The notes: generated from the letters alone by a model not told the origin. A stretch of DNA of 9,365 bases from Parvularculaceae bacterium (GCA_004213235.1 SHAI01000089.1:1-9365); one strand, 5' to 3'; positions 1-7,194 are shown, numbered from the stretch's first letter. Numbers and translations: made by a program.

Positions 1-17
1 GCGGTAAGCTGACCTTC

Positions 18-1244
18 ATGCAGACGGCAATCGGACATCTGGAGACAAGCTTTCCCCTATTGCACGCACTGGCGACACGCTGGCGCGGCAAAACGCTTTT
101 ATGCGCGGCGTTTTTCCTGCTTGCCATGCAATGGGGCGTGTTCACGACGGTGCTTCTAAAGACTGAGGACTATATCCTTCCCCAAGGGTCAGTAGTCGGC
201 GGAGATTTTACAGTTTTCCATGAGGCGGCAAAAGCAGCACTCACCGACCCGGCTGAGCTATATGGTTTCAAAACGCTTAACGCCCGCCTGGCTGAAACCT
301 TTCCAGCCTATGAAGATGACTTCCGGCTTGGCTGGTTATATCCGCCAGCAATGTATTTTCTGACCGCACCATTTGCCGGATTAAACTATTACAGCGCCTA
401 TATCCTATGGGTCAGTATCGGGATATTCGGCTTCCTGGCTGCGGGCCGCATGATCTGGAAAACACCCCAGATAATGTTGTTCCTTGTCGCCTGCCCTGCC
501 GTGTTCCAGACCGTGATTACCGGCCAAACCGGCCTGATGACAGCGGGCGTGTTCGCGCTTGCTGCATGGTCACCTGACCGACGACCGATCATCGCCGGAT
601 TAGCGGCAGCGGCGTTGACCGTGAAACCGCAATTGGGTCTGCTGTTACCGATTGCCTATTTGGCCTGCGGTGCGTGGCGGGCTTTCTTCATCGCCGCGGC
701 AGGGACCATCATTGTTCATTTATCGGCATACGGCGTTTTTGGTCATGACACATTCATCGCCTTTGTTGACGCCGCAGCCATGCAAGGCAGCCATTTGGCG
801 GGAGATATTTTCCCATACGCCAAATTGACAAGCATATATGGTTTCGCTGCTACGGCGGGCTTGCCTAAGCAGATGGCGCTTTTGCTTCAGATCATGGTGA
901 CGCTTGGACTATGTCTTTTCATCTGGCGTGTATGGCGACGCGTGAAATCGCCGGAACTGCGTTTCGCGAGCCTTGCCACGGCCAGCGCCATAGCGGTGCC
1001 ATATCTGTTTTATTATGAACTTCCGCTCGTTGTTCTGGGGCTGCTAGCGCTTGCCAAATACGGGAAAGAAAACGGCTGGCTATCGGGCGAAGGCCTCGCC
1101 TTGGGTGCCTTATGGATTGCGCCGATGATGATGCCCGGCATGCCAGCACCATCTCTTCCTGTTACATCTCTGGCTGCTATTGCGGCATTTGCGCTGATTC
1201 TAAGGCGCATATATCGCATACCGTCCGTGTACGCTTATTTATAG
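18..1244 (+). CDS. GT87/DUF2029-like polytopic membrane glycosyltransferase
   Basis: A 408-residue, strongly hydrophobic protein with about ten predicted membrane segments, the first near residues 26-47. After that segment comes a loop with GGDF around residue 63, then a tyrosine-proline-proline motif (YPPA, 108-111), a GQTG motif near 169-172 and KPQ at 203-205. This pattern fits the GT87/DUF2029 family. Characterised members are integral-membrane mannosyltransferases that use polyprenyl-phosphate-linked sugars, and the acidic residue in the first loop is their usual catalytic candidate. The substrate here cannot be read from sequence. The ATG at 18 has no clear ribosome binding site, and the frame stays open to the window edge, so the real start may lie upstream. 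The gene converges on recR with two bases between stops. It is not part of the conserved recR neighbourhood and is probably an accessory envelope or polysaccharide gene. The family call is fairly secure; the activity is inferred. Confidence 0.75.
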   Translation: MQTAIGHLETSFPLLHALATRWRGKTLLCAAFFLLAMQWGVFTTVLLKTEDYILPQGSVVGGDFTVFHEAAKAALTDPAELYGFKTLNARLAETFPAYEDDFRLGWLYPPAMYFLTAPFAGLNYYSAYILWVSIGIFGFLAAGRMIWKTPQIMLFLVACPAVFQTVITGQTGLMTAGVFALAAWSPDRRPIIAGLAAAALTVKPQLGLLLPIAYLACGAWRAFFIAAAGTIIVHLSAYGVFGHDTFIAFVDAAAMQGSHLAGDIFPYAKLTSIYGFAATAGLPKQMALLLQIMVTLGLCLFIWRVWRRVKSPELRFASLATASAIAVPYLFYYELPLVVLGLLALAKYGKENGWLSGEGLALGALWIAPMMMPGMPAPSLPVTSLAAIAAFALILRRIYRIPSVYAYL

Positions 1245-1246
1245 AG

Positions 1247-1852
1247 TTATGCTGGTCGGCGTGTGCGCATCGCAGCGGCAATCGTGCCTTCATCGAGAAA
1301 ATCAAGCTCGCCGCCAACCGGGACCCCCTGGGACAGTTGCGTTACATCAACGCCGGATGCATCTAACTGCTCGGCGATATAATGGGAGGTTGTCTGACCA
1401 TCAACCGTCGCGGCGAGCGCAAGAATGACTTCCCTCACATCGTCGCTGTGTGCACGTTCCACCAAGCCGCCGACTTTCAAATCATCGGGGCCAATTCCGT
1501 CGAGAGGCGACAGCAAACCACCCAGAACATGATAGCGGCCGCGATGTGCCCCTGCGCGCTCCATTGCCCACAGGTCGCCCACATCCTGAACCACACACAA
1601 CACGGACGTATCGCGTGTTTCATCAGTACAAACAGCACATGGATTGATTGAATCGAGATTTCCGCACACGGTACATGCCTCAACCTTTTCAGCCGCTTCG
1701 GCAATGGCAAAAGCCAATGGCCGCATCAACCCCTCGCGTTTAGAGAGCAGGTGCAGCGCGGCGCGCTTGGCCGAACGCGGCCCCAGGCCAGGCAATTTTG
1801 CCAGCAGATCAATCATCCGCTGAAGTTCAGGTCCGATCGGGGATTGTGGCAT
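1247..1852 (-). CDS. recR: Recombination mediator protein RecR
   Basis: At 201 residues this is the normal RecR length. RecR works with RecO (and RecF) to load RecA on SSB-coated single-stranded DNA at gaps. Visible parts in order: the N-terminal helix-hairpin-helix ([11 protein letters not shown], 20-30); a C4 zinc finger with Cys 60, 63, 72 and 75; the Toprim domain from about residue 84, including [11 protein letters not shown] (115-125); and the C-terminal [12 protein letters not shown] segment. The position that is normally glutamate at the start of the Toprim motif (CVVE in E. coli) is Gln89 here (CVVQD; codon CAG at 1586-1588). The rest of the protein is intact. It is the last gene of the dnaX-ybaB-recR operon, 103 bases after ybaB. 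The ATG at 1852 has only a weak upstream purine run (AGAG). No terminator is visible, because the stop lies two bases from the convergent gene. Confidence 0.96.
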   Translation of the reverse strand: MPQSPIGPELQRMIDLLAKLPGLGPRSAKRAALHLLSKREGLMRPLAFAIAEAAEKVEACTVCGNLDSINPCAVCTDETRDTSVLCVVQDVGDLWAMERAGAHRGRYHVLGGLLSPLDGIGPDDLKVGGLVERAHSDDVREVILALAATVDGQTTSHYIAEQLDASGVDVTQLSQGVPVGGELDFLDEGTIAAAMRTRRPA

Positions 1853-1955
1853 TAATCACTACTCTGACGAAAAATCACGATCACAAGACGGCACCTGCGC
1901 CCGCTCTGGCTATTGGCACCATTATTCAATCTTCAAGGTTACGCGAAAAATCCCG

Positions 1956-2279
1956 TTAGAAGGGCAGCTTCATCCCCGGCGGCAAAGGAAACCCCTCGGT
2001 CATTTTCGTCATTTCATCCTGCATCACCGTTTCGACTTTCGACTTGGCATCATTAATCGCCGCCGCGAGGAGGTCTTCCAACACCTCAACATCGTCGGGG
2101 TCAGCAAGGCTTTTATCGATGGAAACGCCTTTGCAATACCCTTTACCGTTGAGCGTTACCTTGACCATGCCCGCCCCGGAAACACCTTCAGCCTCCATGG
2201 CCGCAACTTTTTCCTGCATTTCCTGCATTTTAGCCTGCATCTCGCCAGCCTGTTTCATAAGATCGCCAATATTTTTCAT
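1956..2279 (-). CDS. ybaB: YbaB/EbfC family nucleoid-associated protein
   Basis: The product has 107 residues, the usual size for YbaB/EbfC, a small dimeric DNA-binding protein that coats or bends DNA. The N-terminal half is a methionine- and glutamine-rich amphipathic helix beginning MKNIGDLMKQ. A central strand region (GMVKVTLNGKG, 37-47) and DPDDVEVLEDLLAAAINDA (60-78) follow, both hallmarks of the family. The C-terminus ends in the typical glycine/proline-rich tail (FPLPPGMKLPF). The start lies six bases after the dnaX stop, and an AAGGA run about 10 bases upstream sits inside the end of dnaX, which suggests translational coupling. Its place between dnaX and recR is the classic bacterial order. 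The precise role in alphaproteobacteria is not settled; the family assignment is secure. Confidence 0.95.
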   Translation of the reverse strand: MKNIGDLMKQAGEMQAKMQEMQEKVAAMEAEGVSGAGMVKVTLNGKGYCKGVSIDKSLADPDDVEVLEDLLAAAINDAKSKVETVMQDEMTKMTEGFPLPPGMKLPF

Positions 2280-2285
2280 ATCGGA

Positions 2286-4073
2286 TTATTCCTTATCCTC
2301 ATCCTCAGGGTCCAAAAACAACACGTTCTCGTTGTCTTCCCCGTCGGTTTTCACCTCGCGAATCGCCATGATTTCCGCACCCGGAAATACCCGAAGCGCC
2401 TCCTTGACCAGGGAATGGCCCATAACTTCAGCATTGCGAACATCACGCAGTGTTTCCGCGCCCTTCTCGCCCTGTTCGACGCTTATCGTCCAGCGCCGCC
2501 CGGTCCAGTCGAGCAGGCACTGGGTCAATCGACCGGCAAGGGTATCTGGAGCATCGCCTGCCAACCGTAACCGAATTTTTCCGCACTCAAACGAAATAAG
2601 GTGGACAAAACTTTCCAGTTCGACTTTCAGCTTCAGATCACGGTGCTGTTCGGCAAGGCGCACAACCTCTTCGAAACTTTGCGGCTGGGGCAGATTAGCC
2701 GCTTGCGCGCGGGGGTGAGGCGATGTTTGCGGCGCCATAGCAGGTGCATTCTGCGCGGCACCAATCGCGGTTGTTTGCACTCCCCTCGGACCTGCATGAG
2801 CATGGGGGCCGGGTGTGCCAGCGCCAGCCTCAGCACCAATGCCAGCGCCAGCGCCAGCCTGCGCGCCTGACCCGGCCATGGCCTGTGGCCCGCCGCGGGA
2901 CTTTAGCGCCCGCAGCGCTTCATCAGGTGTCGGAAGATCGACGGCATACACAATACGGATCAACGCAATTTCGGCCGCAGATGCCGGGTCAGGTGCGATC
3001 TGCACGTCGCTCAAGCCCTTCATCAACAGGCTCCAGGCACGGGTGAGACCATTTAACTGCAACCCGTCAGCAATCTCGATCGCCCGTGCTGCATCCTCTT
3101 CACCGGCAGCTCCCTGCGCTGCTGCCTCCGGGCCGGCAGCTTTGACCCGGGTCGCCAGATGCACAACCTCTAACAGATCCTTCAAAATGATCGCAGGATC
3201 GGCACCGGCATCATATTGCCCCCGAAAGAGCGACAGAACGGTTTTGCCATCGCCGGCGAGCGCTGCCTTCAAAAGCTGCCAGACCTGTGAGCGATCAGCC
3301 AGGCCCAGCATGTCGCGGATTGCGTCAGGGCCGACGGCATCGCCCCCCTGGTGTTGCAGCAACGCCTGATCAAGGATGGACAATGCATCGCGTACGGAGC
3401 CTTCCGCTGCGCGCGCGATCATCTGTAGCCCCTCAAGCGCCACTGCGCCGCCTTCAAGACCGGCGATCTTGTCAAGATGCGCGGTCAGCACATCCAGCTC
3501 GATGCGGCGCAAATCAAATCGCTGACACCGGGATAAGACAGTCACCGGAAGCTTTCGAATTTCCGTCGTTGCGAAGATGAACTTCACATGGGGTGGCGGT
3601 TCTTCGAGCGTTTTCAAAAGTGCGTTAAAGGCCTGCGTGGACAGCATGTGCACTTCGTCAATGATGTAGACTTTGTAACGCGCTTCCACAGGCGCGTAGC
3701 GCACCCCCTCTATCAACTCGCGGATATCGCCAACGCCCGTGCGCGACGCCGCATCCATTTCGAGAACATCAGGATGCCGACTTTCTGCGATCGCGCGGCA
3801 ATGTGTCCCCTCAACCGGCATGTCAATTGATGGCCCGTCATCTTGACCATCAGGGCCGACATAATTGAGCGCGCGGGCAAGAATCCGTGCCGTTGTGGTT
3901 TTGCCGACCCCTCGAACACCCGTTAAAACCCAGGCATGGGCAATCCGACCGGTTGAAAACGCGTTACGCAATGTGCGCACCATCGCCTCATGGCCAATGA
4001 GATCTTCAAACGATTGCGGTCGGTATTTCCGAGCGAGAACCTGATAGGTCCCGTCGGTGGTTATATCTGTCAT
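2286..4073 (-). CDS. dnaX: DNA polymerase III subunit tau/gamma (DnaX), clamp loader ATPase
   Basis: A 595-residue clamp-loader motor subunit. It hydrolyses ATP to open and load the beta clamp and ties the polymerase core to the loader. Numbering from the ATG at 4073: Walker A GVRGVGKTT (52-60), Walker B VYIIDEVHM (135-143), sensor 1 near FIFATTE (165-171), arginine-finger SRC (181-183), sensor 2 GSVRDALSILDQ (225-236). The zinc-module region (about 70-100), which has four cysteines in E. coli DnaX, keeps only Cys92. An Ala/Gly/Pro-rich linker (about 395-465) joins a C-terminal domain (466-595) that resembles the alphaproteobacterial DnaX C-terminal family. A TTG at 4082 would add three residues; I prefer the ATG because neither start has a Shine-Dalgarno sequence and ATG is the usual codon. 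No frameshift heptamer was found, so a short gamma form is not predicted. It lies 69 bases downstream of the YbjN-like gene and six bases upstream of ybaB. Confidence 0.96.
   Translation of the reverse strand: MTDITTDGTYQVLARKYRPQSFEDLIGHEAMVRTLRNAFSTGRIAHAWVLTGVRGVGKTTTARILARALNYVGPDGQDDGPSIDMPVEGTHCRAIAESRHPDVLEMDAASRTGVGDIRELIEGVRYAPVEARYKVYIIDEVHMLSTQAFNALLKTLEEPPPHVKFIFATTEIRKLPVTVLSRCQRFDLRRIELDVLTAHLDKIAGLEGGAVALEGLQMIARAAEGSVRDALSILDQALLQHQGGDAVGPDAIRDMLGLADRSQVWQLLKAALAGDGKTVLSLFRGQYDAGADPAIILKDLLEVVHLATRVKAAGPEAAAQGAAGEEDAARAIEIADGLQLNGLTRAWSLLMKGLSDVQIAPDPASAAEIALIRIVYAVDLPTPDEALRALKSRGGPQAMAGSGAQAGAGAGIGAEAGAGTPGPHAHAGPRGVQTTAIGAAQNAPAMAPQTSPHPRAQAANLPQPQSFEEVVRLAEQHRDLKLKVELESFVHLISFECGKIRLRLAGDAPDTLAGRLTQCLLDWTGRRWTISVEQGEKGAETLRDVRNAEVMGHSLVKEALRVFPGAEIMAIREVKTDGEDNENVLFLDPEDEDKE
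2817..2870. repeat. GCCAGC-type simple repeat encoding the DnaX Ala/Gly linker
   Basis: Imperfect copies of a GCCAGC hexamer recur here. On the coding (minus) strand they give alternating Ala-Gly residues (AGAGAGIGAEAGAGTPG, roughly residues 406-422 of DnaX). The unit is a multiple of three, so copy-number changes would keep the reading frame. It sits in the flexible linker between the ATPase part and the C-terminal domain. Confidence 0.7.
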
Positions 4074-4076
4074 AAA

Positions 4077-4089
4077 CGCCAATATGGCG
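4077..4089. promoter_or_regulatory. 13-bp dyad just upstream of the dnaX start
   Basis: CGCCA-ATA-TGGCG is a perfect 5-bp dyad with a 3-base centre. It ends three bases before the dnaX ATG, where a ribosome binding site would normally lie, and no Shine-Dalgarno sequence is visible. The alternative TTG start lies inside it. A role as operator or RNA hairpin is only inferred, and such short dyads also occur by chance. Confidence 0.25.
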
Positions 4090-4142
4090 CGCCCGCGCCG
4101 ATGAAAAAAGCCTTTTAGCGCATTTGCAGTGCCAAAGGTTGG

Positions 4143-4790
4143 CTACTCGGTATCTTTGAGAAACTTCGGCGCGTTCGCCCCGACCGCATTCACTTTTGGA
4201 TTCTTCATCTGACGGATATAGCTCGGCATCAGGTCGACCGGTTTTACAAAGCCGGGTTTCCTGACATTCCGCACGAAACCCACCGCTTCGACAGCGCCTG
4301 GCTGCAATTTCCCGAGAGCGACATCGAGTTCATTGAGGAAGAAGTCAATCTGGAACTTCACATTGCGCCGGGTCACCCCACCATCCAGCAACAAATTCCG
4401 CGCTGCCAAACCAGTGTCTGTTTGCTGCATGAACGTCGTCGCCGCCACATGTTCCACATGCAGCATATTTATCTGCGACAGGGTAATGCCTTGCGAAGAG
4501 AAGAAAGCGAATACGTCGATCTGCGGGCAAACGTCTTGTTGGCAGGCCAGAAGCGAAACGTAAAATGCGCCGGTTTCCTCGGTGGTCGCTTCAAAAATCG
4601 TCACACCGTTATTTTGCGTATCGACGGAAACAGAAAAACCGTCGGCTTCCAGCATCCGGCGCATATCCGCTGGTGCCATGCCCTGAACGACTTCTTCGTA
4701 GAATGCCGCGTCCAGCGCCGTTTGCGCCAAAGCACCCGTCGCGTTTACCCCCAAAATGGCAAGTGCTGCAAAAAACCAATGTCTTGTCAT
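4143..4790 (-). CDS. Secreted YbjN-domain-like protein
   Basis: The chosen start at 4790 gives 215 residues. They begin with a typical signal peptide (MTRHWFFAALAILGVNATGALA, cut probably after residue 22), so the product is probably periplasmic. Residues about 30-165 resemble the YbjN sensory-domain family: a short helix, GFSVSVDTQNNG (51-62), a strand pair ending in CQQDVC (83-88), and LLLDGGVTRRNVKFQIDFF (133-151), which matches the family's C-terminal helix. YbjN-type proteins have no known enzymatic activity. The frame is open up to 4970, but the extra 60 residues are cysteine-rich and unlike the rest. Three in-frame ATGs (4802, 4796, 4790) are clustered. The last has GGGA six bases upstream and leads straight into the signal peptide. 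The gene lies between the SRP RNA and dnaX, on the same strand as dnaX, with a 69-base gap. Family call moderate; function unknown. Confidence 0.65.
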   Translation of the reverse strand: MTRHWFFAALAILGVNATGALAQTALDAAFYEEVVQGMAPADMRRMLEADGFSVSVDTQNNGVTIFEATTEETGAFYVSLLACQQDVCPQIDVFAFFSSQGITLSQINMLHVEHVAATTFMQQTDTGLAARNLLLDGGVTRRNVKFQIDFFLNELDVALGKLQPGAVEAVGFVRNVRKPGFVKPVDLMPSYIRQMKNPKVNAVGANAPKFLKDTE

Positions 4791-5083
4791 ATGCATTCCC
4801 ATTTCATGTTCATTTGCATTGCCGACAACCCACTGGCACCAGGTTTTCCGGTGACGAAAAAGAGCCAGCGCGCTAAACTCGCAATCATCCGGGCCAAATC
4901 GTAAACGGCAAGTCGCCAACGTGCAAACGCCCCGTTCCGGGCAAAGCGCCTGCCCTGGTATTTTCCTCAAGACCAGACAGTTTCAAGATGCCGTCATTTG
5001 CAAGGTGCCAGACAGTTTCTCAAAGCCAAGCCCGGCTGGCCTGGCGCAGATCCGTTGAACGGCTCAGTTTTATGAGGGAAGGT
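4791..5083 (-). other. Leader region between SRP RNA and the YbjN-like gene
   Basis: About 290 bases without a supported gene. It holds two exact copies of CCAGACAGTTTC (4973-4984 and 5008-5019). On the minus strand there is also a weak promoter candidate: TTGAAA at 4981-4986 and an A/T-rich AAATAC at 4958-4963, 17 bases apart. The -35-like box overlaps one repeat copy. An inverted motif GCCAAGCCCGGCTGGC (5026-5041) lies downstream of the SRP RNA but has no T-run, so I do not call it a terminator. Open frames here lack coding character. Confidence 0.35.
4973..5019. repeat. Pair of 12-bp direct repeats upstream of the YbjN-like gene
   Basis: CCAGACAGTTTC occurs at 4973-4984 and again, identical, at 5008-5019, with start points 35 bases apart. 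Read on the gene's strand the unit is GAAACTGTCTGG. The bases on either side differ, so this is not one longer duplicated segment. It could be a pair of protein-binding sites or chance. Confidence 0.5.
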
Positions 5084-5174
5084 GGAAGACTGAAACGACC
5101 CGCGCAAAAACTCGTTACGGCTGCTTCCTTCCGGACCTGACCGGGTTGGCGAGGAGCCCGTCCGCCAGTCTTCC
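5084..5174 (-). ncRNA. ffs: Small bacterial SRP RNA (4.5S type)
   Basis: The minus strand carries the invariant SRP domain IV core: GGTCAGGTCCGGAAGGAAGC and the following AGCCGTAACGAG (within about 5108-5152). The flanking strands fold back on themselves: CTCGCCAACCC with the ACGAG side, and a perfect terminal helix GGAAGACTG (5166-5174) with CAGTCTTCC (5084-5092). That gives a single hairpin of about 91 bases, the size of small bacterial SRP RNAs without an Alu domain. It binds Ffh and FtsY to bring membrane and secreted proteins to the translocon. Ends were set from the terminal helix and may be off by a few bases. A promoter fits upstream at 5182-5210. No T-rich terminator follows, so the 3' end may be made by processing. 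Identity is very secure. Confidence 0.95.
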
Positions 5175-5181
5175 GCGGCGG

Positions 5182-5210
5182 AATATCGCGGCGGCGGGGA
5201 CGAAACGCAA
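5182..5210 (-). promoter_or_regulatory. Sigma-70-type promoter for the SRP RNA
   Basis: On the minus strand, TTGCGT (5205-5210) and GATATT (5182-5187) are 17 bases apart. The -10 box lies seven bases before the first base of the SRP RNA terminal helix (5174), so the expected start agrees with the folded RNA end. A small dyad TTCCG-CGG-CGGAA (5171-5183) overlaps the -10 and start. The match to consensus is partial (3/6 and 4/6), but spacing and position are good. Confidence 0.6.
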
Positions 5211-5338
5211 GCCCTTCCGCCACCCCAAATGAAAAACAATCTCTGTTATGGTGCCCGTGACTACTGCACTTATGAGACACGCGTGCTAGCGCCTTTGAAA
5301 AGACCTCATTTTTACCGAGCCGCGAGCGGGACGACGCC

Positions 5339-6268
5339 ATGGAAGAAGACATTGATCTTTGCAGCTTTGCTGCCGAACCGCTCGATCGGGCATCGGAATT
5401 ACGCAGCAATCCCGACTGGATCGCCGAACAAAAACGCCGTGCCGACGCACTCCTCCTGCCACTATGGCGGGGTGACCCCCTACTTGTAGACGGGAGCGCC
5501 GGGTGGCTATCATTTTCAGCAAGCAGGGAGTTTGGCGCGAATACACCCATTGTCTTTCTGGGACTGGACAAAAACCGCGTCCCGCGCTTCGCCCTTGACT
5601 GCGGCGCGGTGCCAACGCCTGAGGCTGCGCCTTTTGCTGACATCGGGGTTTACACCCCCCTTCGCGAGGCAGCCGGCGGATTGCAAGCACGGGAACTTGC
5701 CGTTGTCGGTGCTGCCCGTTGGCTTCTTGACTGGCATGTCCGGCATGAGCATTGCGCGCGATGCGGCGCATCGACAGATATGGGCGATGGTGGTGCCAAA
5801 AGGGTTTGCCCGGCATGCGGGGCAGAACATTTCCCGCGCTCAGACCCCGTGGCAATCGTGCTGGCTGTCCATGACGGGGCGTGTCTGCTGGGGCGTGGTC
5901 CGAATTTCCCGCCAACATTTTTCTCTGCCCTCGCAGGCTATATTGAAGCCTGCGAAACGCCGGAGGCATGCGCCATTCGCGAACTGAAAGAGGAAGCAGG
6001 GGTCGAGCTTTCAAATGTCAGATATCAATTCAGCCAGCCCTGGCCGTTCCCGTCATCCTTGATGATGGGATTCATCGCAGACGCTGCGGACAGAAATCTA
6101 GTTCTCGACACGAACGAGGTGGAGCAAGCTGTGTGGGTGCCCAAGGCCGACCTTGCCGCACTCATCGCCGGAGAGGTCCGGGCGTTTGACGTCGGCCCCG
6201 TCAACGTCCCACCGCGGTTCACAATCGCCCGCCGTTTGATGGAGCGCTGGTTGGAAATGCCAGCATAA
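5339..6268 (+). CDS. nudC: NADH pyrophosphatase (NudC, Nudix hydrolase)
   Basis: A 309-residue Nudix hydrolase that cleaves NADH/NAD into NMN(H) and AMP. In other bacteria NudC also removes NAD caps from RNA 5' ends. The N-terminal domain (1-130) is the variable NudC-like part. A zinc ribbon follows, with Cys 139, 142, 157 and 160. The Nudix box is complete (200-222): G200, E206, R214, E215, E218, E219 and G221. The NudC-specific SQPWPFPSS motif lies at 232-240 and separates this subfamily from other Nudix enzymes. The ATG at 5339 has only a weak GAGCGGG upstream, but no other in-frame start lies near. The gene is divergent from the SRP RNA and convergent with pheA (50-base gap). I saw no clear promoter between 5211 and 5338. 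All catalytic and zinc residues are present, so activity is expected. Confidence 0.95.
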   Translation: MEEDIDLCSFAAEPLDRASELRSNPDWIAEQKRRADALLLPLWRGDPLLVDGSAGWLSFSASREFGANTPIVFLGLDKNRVPRFALDCGAVPTPEAAPFADIGVYTPLREAAGGLQARELAVVGAARWLLDWHVRHEHCARCGASTDMGDGGAKRVCPACGAEHFPRSDPVAIVLAVHDGACLLGRGPNFPPTFFSALAGYIEACETPEACAIRELKEEAGVELSNVRYQFSQPWPFPSSLMMGFIADAADRNLVLDTNEVEQAVWVPKADLAALIAGEVRAFDVGPVNVPPRFTIARRLMERWLEMPA

Positions 6269-6318
6269 AACAACACTAGCGGAAAAAACCGCGTCCAGCA
6301 CAAAGCCACGCCGCCGGT

Positions 6319-7188
6319 TTAGCGCACTCCCCGCTCCCGCGCGGCCAGATAAACGCCGACAATGTTGAGCGAGGAGGAAAAGAAAGAAAGCTCTTCCAGC
6401 GCCAATTGCACGGCGCGGTCCTCTGGATGGCCTTCAATGTCGGCGTAGAACATGGTCGCGTTAAATGAGCCTTCGCGCATATAGCTCTCCAGCTTGGTCA
6501 TATTAACGCCATTGGTCGCAAAGCCGCCCATGGCCTTATAAAGCGCAGCGGGAATATTGCGCACCTGAAAGACAAAACTCGTCATCACCTGGCCATCGTC
6601 AGATGAGATATCGGCCGGATCCCGCGCCATCATCAAAAATCGTGTGGTGTTGTGCCCGGCATCCTCAACATTCTCCCGGGCGATCTTTAGCCCGTAGATC
6701 TCTGCGGCGCGAGCAGACGCAAAAACCGCCTCATCCAGGGCGTTCCCCTGAGACAGGCTTTTCGCCGCGCCAGCAGTATCCCCCGCCATTTCAGGCACCA
6801 GACCGAGTTCTTCGGTGATACGGCGACATTGCCCCAAAGCCATGGCGTGGCTGCGCACAGTTTTGATGCCTTTCAGGTTTGCCTCCGGCCGGATCAACAA
6901 TTGGTGGCGGATGCTGAGGAAATGCTCCTCCACGATTTGAAGTTCAGTCGCCGGCAGGAGATGATGGATGTCCGCAACACGGCCGGCCAGTGAGTTTTCA
7001 ACGGGCAACATGGCGCGCGCGGCGCGCTTTTCCTGGACGGCACCCAGGGCTGCTTCAAATGTCGGGCAGGACAAGGGTTCAAAGTCGGGGGCGAACGTCC
7101 GGCACGCTTCTTCCGAATATGCCCCAGGCTCTCCCTGAAATGCGATGAACTGTCTGTCTTGCCCGAATTGTTTGTCTTCCCCGCGCAC
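6319..7188 (-). CDS. pheA: Prephenate dehydratase with C-terminal ACT domain
   Basis: A 289-residue monofunctional prephenate dehydratase (no chorismate mutase domain). It converts prephenate to phenylpyruvate in phenylalanine synthesis in the cytoplasm. Catalytic-domain landmarks: QGEPGAYSE (18-26), PVENSLAG (62-69), and NTTRFLMM (180-187) with the essential Thr-Arg-Phe at 182-184. An ACT domain spans about 203-283. Its phenylalanine-binding loop reads NIPAALYKAMGGFATNGVNM followed by LESYM (233-237), where E. coli has ESRP. The ESY form is, as I recall, common in alphaproteobacteria, and feedback control by phenylalanine is likely but not proven here. The start is GTG at 7188, supported by an in-frame stop just upstream and AAAGGG six bases before it (7195-7200). 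The gene is divergent from the cytochrome gene. Confidence 0.96.
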   Translation of the reverse strand: MRGEDKQFGQDRQFIAFQGEPGAYSEEACRTFAPDFEPLSCPTFEAALGAVQEKRAARAMLPVENSLAGRVADIHHLLPATELQIVEEHFLSIRHQLLIRPEANLKGIKTVRSHAMALGQCRRITEELGLVPEMAGDTAGAAKSLSQGNALDEAVFASARAAEIYGLKIARENVEDAGHNTTRFLMMARDPADISSDDGQVMTSFVFQVRNIPAALYKAMGGFATNGVNMTKLESYMREGSFNATMFYADIEGHPEDRAVQLALEELSFFSSSLNIVGVYLAARERGVR

Positions 7189-7194
7189 GCCGAA

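Noticed and set aside
2286..2700. Programmed frameshift site in dnaX as in E. coli
   Set aside because: The only A- or T-runs on the coding strand near the 3' part do not form an in-frame X-XXY-YYZ heptamer, so a gamma product is not supported.
4791..4970. 60-residue N-terminal extension of the YbjN-like protein
   Set aside because: The signal peptide starts at the ATG at 4790 with GGGA before it. The extension is Cys-rich and unlike a leader.
5020..5643. 207-codon minus-strand frame over the SRP RNA and nudC start
   Set aside because: It covers the SRP RNA and the antisense of nudC and has no recognisable domain. The RNA fold explains the conserved part.
5286..6014. Long open frame (242 codons) on the minus strand
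   Set aside because: It lies entirely opposite nudC, which has all catalytic and zinc motifs. The product is Arg/Pro-rich with no domain, typical of a shadow frame in GC-rich DNA.
6279..6292. Hairpin GCGG-AAAAAA-CCGC between nudC and pheA as a terminator
   Set aside because: The stem is only four pairs and neither strand has a T-run after it.
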